This document shows, piece by piece, positions 7,202 through 11,841 of a stretch of DNA of 11,935 bases. Origin of the DNA: Methanobacteriota archaeon (GTDB taxonomy: Archaea > Methanobacteriota > Methanobacteria > Methanobacteriales > Methanobacteriaceae); contig JAEZKE010000103.1 of the NCBI GenBank assembly GCA_023436175.1, forward strand, positions 1 through 11,935, given 5' to 3'. Under the pieces are notes generated by a model, which made no database searches, was not told the DNA's origin, and was given only the letters and a program-made list of their open reading frames with translations. Positions within the stretch are counted from its first letter, which is position 1; each line of letters begins with the position of its first letter. Made by a program: the position numbers and the translations under genes.

Positions 7202-7236
7202 TCATCGCATGCGGTGAAGCTAACACAGTATAAACA
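7202..7236 (-). promoter_or_regulatory. DUF2795 promoter with palindrome at the predicted start site
   Basis: Minus-strand TGTTTATAC (7229-7236 region) is TATA-like, predicting initiation near 7205. A 16-base near-palindrome TCATCGCATGCGGTGA (7202-7217, 14 of 16 positions symmetric) covers that point, a typical operator position. Confidence 0.4.
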
Positions 7237-7280
7237 TTAAAAAAAAGTTATATCCTTAATAAATTACAAAATGAGTATGA

Positions 7281-7396
7281 TGTGGAAGAATATCCCACAA
7301 AATCTTTTGATTTCCCCTTACTTAATTTTTCAGGTTTCACCCTGAAATATCATTCGGTTCAATCTCCAGATATTTGCAAGACATTCTTCCAACACT
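7281..7396 (-). ncRNA. Candidate structured RNA element
   Basis: A terminal stem joins TGGAAGAATATC (7283-7294) to GACATTCTTCCA (7380-7391). On the plus strand one pair is an A-C mismatch; on the minus strand it becomes a G-U wobble and the whole 12-bp stem forms, which favours a minus-strand transcript. Inside are a 7-bp hairpin TTTCAGG / CCTGAAA (7328-7347) and a 5-bp AAATC / GATTT hairpin (7300-7313); a competing AAATATC / GATATTT pairing (7345-7375) overlaps the first. The element is less AT-rich than its surroundings and lies upstream of the DUF2795 gene. It matches no RNA class I recognise. Confidence 0.3.
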
Positions 7397-7481
7397 ATGT
7401 ATGATCATTAAACTATAAAAATTTTATGATCTTTTAAATATTTATTATTACATAATAAAATTTAATGTTCAAAAATGCACA

Positions 7482-7549
7482 GCATACACAAAGTGTGTGC
7501 CGTATCAAAATTTTTCAATTTTGATAACATTCAAAAATCAGGGATTTTT
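7482..7549. repeat. Small hairpin cluster
   Basis: Three adjacent hairpins: GCATACAC / GTGTGTGC (7482-7500, loop AAA, one G-T pair), TATCAAAATT / AATTTTGATA (7503-7526, perfect 10 bp, 4-base loop) and AAAAATC / GATTTTT (7533-7549, loop AGG). Same style as the larger arrays. It lies 3' of the zinc-ribbon gene. Confidence 0.6.
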
Positions 7550-7615
7550 TACAGATTTTGATAGCATTCATTCAATATTTAAAAATTAATATTACAAAAT
7601 CATCAGGTGTACATT

Positions 7616-7877
7616 TTACCTGTAAAATCCATAAAATTCAGCACAATAAGCACAAAACGGGTATTTTCCCTGCCAGTAATAACTTTCATCATCTGCATTA
7701 ATGTTGAATTTTTTATGGCAGATATAACAAACCTCTATTTTTTCAGGCTTTTCTTCTACTTCTTCGCAAATTTCTTCTTCTTTTGCTCCGTTTTCTTTGT
7801 CTTTTCCAAGTTCTTCGATAGTATCACGACCTATGAGATAGGATTTAATTTTATCTAACTTTCAGCAAGTATACCAT
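7616..7877 (-). CDS. Zinc-ribbon protein lacking a normal start (possible frameshift)
   Basis: Minus-strand reading from 7861 to the stop at 7618-7616 gives 81 residues with clear protein character: KLDKIKSYLIGRDTIEELGK, a Glu/Lys-rich linker of about 25 residues, then CYIC and, 22 residues later, CAYC, followed by a short aromatic tail ending GFYR. The paired CxxC knuckles indicate a zinc ribbon, probably for binding nucleic acid or protein. No ATG, GTG or TTG occurs in frame after the upstream stop (7864-7862). An ATG at 7877 lies one base out of frame; removing one base of the AAA run near 7860-7862 would join it and give MVYLLKLDKIKS. It may be a recent pseudogene, a sequence error or a gene with a non-standard start. 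A plus-strand frame over this region is its antisense shadow. Confidence 0.6.
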
Positions 7878-8004
7878 AAAATTAAATTTAATAAATTGTT
7901 TTAAAATTTAATTTTTGTAGGTTGTATTATGATTAAATTGAACTTAAATTTTATGCTAGACCACTTTTCCAAGTTGAAGAAATACTGCATATTATCTGAA
8001 CATT

Positions 8005-8019
8005 AAAACCCGCGGTTTT
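8005..8019. repeat. GC-cored triloop hairpin upstream of the flavoprotein gene
   Basis: AAAACC / GGTTTT, perfect 6 bp around a CGC loop, in the divergent gap between the zinc-ribbon and flavoprotein genes, 56 bases before ATG 8075. CTGA (7996-7999) and TCAG further out can extend it. A TGAACAT heptamer (7997-8003) overlaps the outer part. Regulatory role possible, not shown. Confidence 0.35.
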
Positions 8020-8074
8020 TGAAATCAGGTAAAAATAGAAAAAAACAATAAAAAGTTAATACAGAGAATGAGTC

Positions 8075-8632
8075 ATGAAAAAACGAAAAGTAGCTTGGGG
8101 AATAACTGGAAGCGGCGATAAATTGGTAAAAATAACAGAAATCGTTCGAGAAATAAAAGAAGAGTATAAAGATGAATTTGAAATACGGGCATATGTATCC
8201 AAAGCAGGAGATCAGGTTTTAAAGTATTATGGTCTTTTTAAACCATTAGAGATAGATTTTGACAGGCTTTGGATTGAAATTAATGCCAATGCACCTTTTT
8301 TAGCAGGAGAAATACAACTTGGATCCTATGAATTCATGTTAATTGCCCCTGCAACATCCAATACAGTTGCAAAGATAGCATTAAGGATAGGCGACTCATT
8401 AATTCCTAATGCAGCCATTATGGCCCAAAAAGCAAACATTCCAATTTATGTACTGCCATCAGATGTAGAAGAAGGAATTACAGTAACACAGCTTCCTGAC
8501 GGTAGCGACCTTGAATTAATCATAAGAAAAGAAGATGTAGAGCACGTTCAAAAACTAGCTAACATGGGCATACATATATTAAAAAGTCCAGAAGAAATTT
8601 ATGATGTCTTCAAGAAGCATTCGAAAAAATAA
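8075..8632 (+). CDS. afpA: Archaeoflavoprotein, AfpA/MJ0208 type (DmrB-like)
   Basis: A 185-residue flavoprotein of the phosphopantothenoylcysteine decarboxylase-like fold. Visible features are the N-terminal WGITGSGDKL strand-loop that binds FMN phosphate (8-17), the family motif LIAPATSNTVAKIA (89-102), PNAAIMAQKA (111-120) and the DVEEG turn (130-134). In archaea such proteins take electrons from ferredoxin or iron-sulfur flavoproteins; relatives reduce dihydromethanopterin. No cysteines are present, so no Fe-S cluster of its own. The family is well supported; the choice between AfpA and acceptor-type dihydromethanopterin reductase is not. Start ATG 8075 with a weak GAG site. The last codons and stop lie inside the first hairpin of array 3, so the C-terminus may have been reshaped by it. 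Confidence 0.88.
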   Translation: MKKRKVAWGITGSGDKLVKITEIVREIKEEYKDEFEIRAYVSKAGDQVLKYYGLFKPLEIDFDRLWIEINANAPFLAGEIQLGSYEFMLIAPATSNTVAKIALRIGDSLIPNAAIMAQKANIPIYVLPSDVEEGITVTQLPDGSDLELIIRKEDVEHVQKLANMGIHILKSPEEIYDVFKKHSKK

Positions 8633-8777
8633 AATTTTTTCGGTGCATACAAAATTCGTAGAATTTTGTTGTTACGAAATTGAAAATTTCGTAAACGTCA
8701 AAAACTTTGTTTTTGACAGCATGCAAAAATTCAATAGAATTTTTGCGGTTGAAAATCTACTATTTTCAAACATGCCC
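8617..8777. repeat. Triloop hairpin array overlapping the flavoprotein stop codon
   Basis: Six hairpins in a row between convergent genes. Arms and loops: CGAAAAAAT/ATTTTTTCG (8622-8642, AAA; contains the flavoprotein stop TAA 8630-8632; extended by GCAT/GTGC), ACAAAATTC/GAATTTTGT (8649-8669, GTA), TTACGAAATT/AATTTCGTAA (8672-8694, GAA), GTCAAAAAC/GTTTTTGAC (8697-8717, TTT), GCAAAAATTC/GAATTTTTGC (8723-8746, AATA) and TTGAAAAT/ATTTTCAA (8749-8769, 5-base loop). The block ends with ACATGCCC (8770-8777). All stems are perfect. It may serve as a bidirectional transcript end, but six copies exceed what termination needs. Confidence 0.85.
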
Positions 8778-8817
8778 AGATGAAAAAGGAAAAATAATAA
8801 GATTACGCCTTTAAACA

Positions 8818-9162
8818 TTAACGTACGCTTGACTGTGGAGCAGCATCTCTTATTTGTAAAGTAACCTGAAACTTATAGCCAGATCCACTTTCATCTTCCG
8901 TAAGATCAGTTACTCCCCTGAAATAGTGGTTCCACCGTTCTCCAGAATTTGCAATATCCATTCCAAGAGATTCCATATCATTTATCTTAGAGAAAAATTC
9001 ATATGTATCTATCAATTCTTCTCTTGGGGCTTTAATATTAACCTGTACTACTCCCCCCGTTTTATTCAAAAACCTAACGTAATCTTCCTTTATTTTAACT
9101 CTATCCTCACCAAACCTTTTTTGTCCACCAAGTTTTAGAAATATAACATCGGATTCGCTCAT
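8818..9162 (-). CDS. Conserved-looking protein of unknown function, 114 aa
   Basis: I do not recognise this protein. It is soluble, without signal or membrane segments and without cysteines. Notable features are MSESDVIFLKLGGQKRFG at the start, a lysine/glutamate-rich middle, DMESLGMDIANSGERWNHYF (about 62-81) and an ending with alternating hydrophobic residues (YKFQVTLQIRD) before a polar tail. The strand-rich ends suggest a mixed alpha/beta fold. Coding support: ATG 9162 has a strong ribosome binding site AGAGGT six bases upstream, a TATA-like element lies about 90 bases upstream, and composition is normal for the neighbourhood. It converges on the flavoprotein gene across hairpin array 3 and is transcribed alone. 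Confidence 0.8.
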   Translation of the reverse strand: MSESDVIFLKLGGQKRFGEDRVKIKEDYVRFLNKTGGVVQVNIKAPREELIDTYEFFSKINDMESLGMDIANSGERWNHYFRGVTDLTEDESGSGYKFQVTLQIRDAAPQSSVR

Positions 9163-9508
9163 AAAATAACCTCTTTTTATTATAGTATTAAATTATGAAC
9201 ATGAAAATATAAATTTTTTTCTACTGGCAATTTAATCCAATGATTTATATAAAAAAATCATGATTACAAAAGGGTTTTAACTAATTTTACAGTATAAACT
9301 ATCGACAATTATACACTTAAAATACAATTTAATTTCAAAATAAGATTATAATCCATTTTAAGTATATTACTTGAAAAAGATTTAATAGACAGCATTAACC
9401 ATTAAAAATATTTTTTAAATAAAATAAACTGTAATAAGTAGCGTTAAAATTTATGTTTAATTAAATATTCCCTTTACTTCGCCTAAAATAAATAAAATTG
9501 GATTAACA
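9163..9508. other. Intergenic region between the adenosine kinase-like and 114-aa genes
   Basis: 346 bases, very AT-rich. The left part holds the promoter of the 114-aa gene (TATA-like element at 9245-9251 inside a 7-bp ATGATTT / AAATCAT hairpin, and a TGAACAT heptamer at 9196-9202). The right part is T/A runs where the adenosine kinase-like transcript would end. No further gene is seen. Confidence 0.5.
9240..9261 (-). promoter_or_regulatory. TATA-like element of the 114-aa gene
   Basis: Minus-strand TATATAA (9251-9245), flanked by the inverted repeat ATGATTT (9240-9246) / AAATCAT (9255-9261), predicts initiation near 9220 and a leader of about 60 nt. Confidence 0.4.
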
Positions 9509-9997
9509 TTAAAATTTATAACCAAATTCCCTTAAAAAGTTCCTTCTGTATTCTTCATCACCCTTACTCTCAATACCTTTAGGTTTAAAACCGTCTATTA
9601 TGCTTAATATACCCCTTCCTTGCTCCGTTTCAGCAATTATTACTTGAACAGGATTTGCAGTTGCACAGTAAAGATTTACAACTTCAGGCACGTTCATTAT
9701 ACGCTGTATAATGTTGATTGGGTAAGCCTCTTTAAGAAATATCAAAAAAGAATGGCCGCATCCAATTTCAAACATCTTATCGGCTGCAAGCTTAGTGAGT
9801 GTTTCGTCATTACCGGACTTTCTTACTAAACAATCTCCTGAAGCTTCACTGAATGCAAGTCCAAATTTAGCACCAGGTACAGTGTTTACGATTGCTTCAT
9901 GAAGGTCTTCAACTGTTTTTATGAAGTGGCTCTGGCCCAAAATCAAGTTACAATCTTGTGGAGCTTCTAACTTTATGATCTTAGTTTCAAATTCCAT
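9509..9997 (-). CDS. Adenosine-specific kinase family protein (PF04008)
   Basis: A 162-residue protein, the usual full length of this archaeal-type family. Characteristic blocks are GQSHFIKTVEDLHEA (21-35), PGAKFGLAFSEASGDCLVR (41-59), GCGHSF (79-84), VPEVVNLYCATANPVQVI (103-120) and GRGILSIIDG (127-136). The family is annotated as adenosine-specific kinase from structural work showing nucleotide binding; a role in adenosine salvage to AMP is the usual inference, and biochemical proof is limited. It lacks the fold and motifs of ribokinase-type adenosine kinases. Start ATG 9997, with AGGGGAT four bases upstream. Single gene, divergent from the flavin reductase-like gene. Confidence 0.92.
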   Translation of the reverse strand: MEFETKIIKLEAPQDCNLILGQSHFIKTVEDLHEAIVNTVPGAKFGLAFSEASGDCLVRKSGNDETLTKLAADKMFEIGCGHSFLIFLKEAYPINIIQRIMNVPEVVNLYCATANPVQVIIAETEQGRGILSIIDGFKPKGIESKGDEEYRRNFLREFGYKF

Positions 9998-10055
9998 ATT
10001 AATCCCCTTAGTATTTATATTGGATTTACAGTATTAATTTAACGATTACTACCCC

Positions 10056-10064
10056 TTTATAAAA
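10056..10064 (-). promoter_or_regulatory. TATA-like element of the adenosine kinase-like gene
   Basis: Minus-strand TTTTTATAAAGG lies about 60 bases upstream of ATG 9997, predicting initiation near 10032 and a leader of about 35 nt. Confidence 0.45.
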
Positions 10065-10166
10065 ATAATCCAAATTTATCATTATATTCAAATAATATCT
10101 CTGCAATTGCCACGATAACAGTTAATAAATAATGAAACATTCAATATTATTTAAATGGTGATAAAT

Positions 10167-10736
10167 ATGAAAAAGTCAATTGGTGCAAAAACAATTGTAT
10201 ACCCAACCCCTGTTTTTATCATTGGGACTTATGACAAGAATGATAAACCAAATGCTATGAATGTTGCCTGGGGAGGAATATCCTGCTCCAGCCCTCCTTG
10301 TGTTTCAATCTCTGTAAGAGAAGCTACTTATACCCATGGAAACATTGTAAATAAAAACGCATTTACAGTAAATATTCCTTCAGAAGATTATATTAAAGAG
10401 GCTGATTATTTTGGAATTGCATCTGGAAAAAATGAGGATAAATTTGCTGCAACTGGATTAACCCCTGTTAAAAGTGAGCTCGTAGATGCACCGTATATTC
10501 AAGAATTCCCACTTGTTTTAGAGTGCAAACTGGTTAATACAACAGAATTAGGATTACATACCCATTTTACTGGTGAAATAATGGATGTAAAAGTGGATGA
10601 AAATTTACTCGATGGTGGAAATCCAGATATAGAACAGATTAAACCATTTTTATATGATCCTTCATCCCGTACATATTACAGTATTGGTAAACAGCTGGAA
10701 AATGCATTTTCAGTGGGAAAAGATGTAAAACATTGA
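10167..10736 (+). CDS. Flavin reductase family protein (FMN-binding split barrel)
   Basis: A 189-residue protein of the flavoredoxin / flavin reductase-like family, full length. Family signatures are the N-terminal YPTPVFIIGTYD (12-23), the PNAMNVAWGGISCSSPP stretch (28-44) that lines the FMN site, SISVREATYTHGNI (47-60), AFTVNIPS (65-72), the DYFGIASGKNEDKF segment (80-93) and GEIMDVKVDENLL (136-148). It binds FMN and moves electrons between NAD(P)H or ferredoxin-like donors and flavin; the in vivo partner is unknown. The frame is open from ATG 10155, but GGTGAT (10157-10162) is the ribosome binding site for ATG 10167, so the later start is chosen. Another flavoprotein (8075-8632) lies nearby, with no operon link. 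Confidence 0.93.
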   Translation: MKKSIGAKTIVYPTPVFIIGTYDKNDKPNAMNVAWGGISCSSPPCVSISVREATYTHGNIVNKNAFTVNIPSEDYIKEADYFGIASGKNEDKFAATGLTPVKSELVDAPYIQEFPLVLECKLVNTTELGLHTHFTGEIMDVKVDENLLDGGNPDIEQIKPFLYDPSSRTYYSIGKQLENAFSVGKDVKH

Positions 10737-10991
10737 TATAAGCAATTTATTTTAAACTTTCTAAAATATTATAGAGTTATATTGTGGGTCGCAATAATTC
10801 ATTATTCTGCAAATTTGAATAGCTTTAAAAATCATTTCGTTTCAGAAATCTTTCAAATGAAAGGATTTTTGGTGTTTTGCAGAACTGTCTAAATTTTTTG
10901 ACATAAAGAAACTCTGCTTCCAGAACCGCAACACTGAAAGTTTTACAGGCAGTGGATCTAAGTTAGAAAATACAAAGTATTTTTTAAAATT
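10737..10991. other. Intergenic region 3' of the flavin reductase-like gene
   Basis: T/A-rich 3' flank with short T runs that may end the upstream transcript, an imperfect hairpin AAATCTTTC / GAAAGGATTT (10846-10868, one unpaired G), then about 120 bases of more mixed composition (10870-10990) without an open frame of note. That last part could be remnants of an older gene; I cannot identify it. Confidence 0.35.
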
Positions 10992-11481
10992 CACATGCTC
11001 CGTTTTCCAATCAGGAAAATTGAAACATGCCCCAACAAAGTTTTTGTTGCATGAGAAACTTTCGAAATCGAAGATTTCGAATGCACAAAAACCATGGGTT
11101 TTTGTACGCTTCGTTTCTCTGCCGTGGAATTAAAAATATAGAAAATGTTATCAAAATTCTAAGAATTTTGATATCGTGAAAAAACAAAGCTGACAAATCA
11201 TTGATTTATCGCATCAAAACTTCGTTTTTGATAGTTTTTTACATGTAAACATTTTCCATCTCACGAAAATCTGTCAAATCAAAGATTTGACGCCACAGAG
11301 TGTTTGTTGGCTTTGATTTTCGATGATTTCACCAGCGTCAAAATTATAGATTTCGATAGATTTTCGCATGTTTGCAAATCATTTATTTACTTTGATTTAC
11401 AACTGTAAAAATTCTACGAATTGTTTACATGCCCCTAATGCTTCGCATTCGAAGGCCCCAAACGCCTCTGGTGTTTGAGGG
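10992..11481. repeat. Large triloop hairpin array with nested stems
   Basis: About 490 bases made mostly of hairpins. Best stems: CAACAAA/TTTGTTG (11033-11049, loop GTT), TTCGAAATC/GATTTCGAA (11061-11081, GAA), ACAAAAACC/GGTTTTTGT (11085-11105, ATG), TATCAAAATTC/GAATTTTGATA (11149-11173, TAA), GTCAAATC/GATTTGAC (11273-11291, AAA), AATGC/GCATT (11437-11449, TTC) and CAAACGCC/GGTGTTTG (11459-11477, TCT, one G-T pair). Outer stems enclose pairs of hairpins: GAGAAAC (11053-11059) / GTTTCTC (11113-11119), and CGAAAATC (11264-11271) / GATTTTCG (11315-11322). GCAT/ATGC tetramers separate many units, and ACATGCCCC occurs at 11025 and 11427. Imperfect members fill the rest. Confidence 0.8.
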
Positions 11482-11711
11482 TTTGTAATTTAAAGTGCAT
11501 ACAGTAGCAAACTTTATTTGAAGGTTATATACTTCCATTTTAAATTATCTATTAAAGCTTATTTTCCCAAAATAGATTTAATTAGAGCTTTTTTACTTAA
11601 AATAATAATGAATATATATAAACGCCACTATGTGGCTTTAATAAGTTTTAATCTAGTTTTAAATGAAAAAATAAGATTTAATAATGTTTATTTTATAATT
11701 TCAAACCAAAA

Positions 11712-11751
11712 CATTTATATAATCTATAAAATTGAACATTAAAATGTTCAA
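11712..11751 (+). promoter_or_regulatory. Promoter and palindromic operator-like site of the secreted-protein gene
   Basis: TATA-like CATTTATATAATC predicts initiation near 11742. The 20-base perfect palindrome with arms TTGAACATT and AATGTTCAA (two central bases) sits exactly over that point. Its TGAACAT half-site recurs at other promoters in the window. The leader would be about 100 nt. Confidence 0.45.
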
Positions 11752-11829
11752 AAACTTGAAATAATTTCTAAAATTCAAAAAATTGTATATGTAAATTGAT
11801 TACATATCGTAGGTGTAGTTTTTGGACTC

Positions 11830-11834
11830 GGAGG
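11830..11834 (+). promoter_or_regulatory. Shine-Dalgarno site pointing to an ATT start
   Basis: GGAGG, the strongest ribosome binding site in the window, seven bases before ATT 11842. No ATG, GTG or TTG lies in the frame between the upstream stop (11797) and ATG 11884, so the site decides the start. Confidence 0.6.
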
Positions 11835-11841
11835 CGGTAAA

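Larger units (their letters stand above)
11482..11841. other. AT-rich upstream region of the secreted-protein gene
   Basis: Very AT-rich. Holds a TATA-like ATATATATAAA (11612-11622) followed at once by a GC-rich hairpin GCCAC / GTGGC (11624-11636, loop TAT), a second TATA-like CATTTATATAATC (11712-11724), and the palindrome TTGAACATT / AATGTTCAA (11732-11751). A low-complexity plus-strand frame across it looks like chance. Confidence 0.5.

Noticed and set aside
7271..7345. 24-codon plus-strand frame over the structured element
   Set aside because: No ribosome binding site and no recognisable protein character; the secondary structure explains the sequence better.
7281..7396. H/ACA guide RNA reading of the structured element
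   Set aside because: An ACA follows the plus-strand stem directly, but no kink-turn motif is visible and pairing favours the minus strand.
7607..7858. 83-codon plus-strand frame rich in Phe and Ser
   Set aside because: Codon-aligned antisense of the zinc-ribbon coding stretch, whose CxxC knuckles make the minus strand the real one.
8601..8783. 60-codon plus-strand frame after the flavoprotein gene
   Set aside because: Overlaps the end of the flavoprotein gene and is otherwise hairpin array.
11011..11196. 61-codon minus-strand frame
   Set aside because: Lies wholly inside the large hairpin array; its residues mirror the palindromes.
10992..11481. CRISPR array or IS terminal repeats in the hairpin block
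   Set aside because: No identical direct repeats with regular spacers, no transposase or cas gene, and no target-site duplication visible.
11518..11742. 74-codon plus-strand frame in the right-hand gap
   Set aside because: Low-complexity Ile/Lys/Tyr/Phe-rich translation of AT-rich DNA, TTG start without a site, and it runs through the promoter-like region of the secreted-protein gene.
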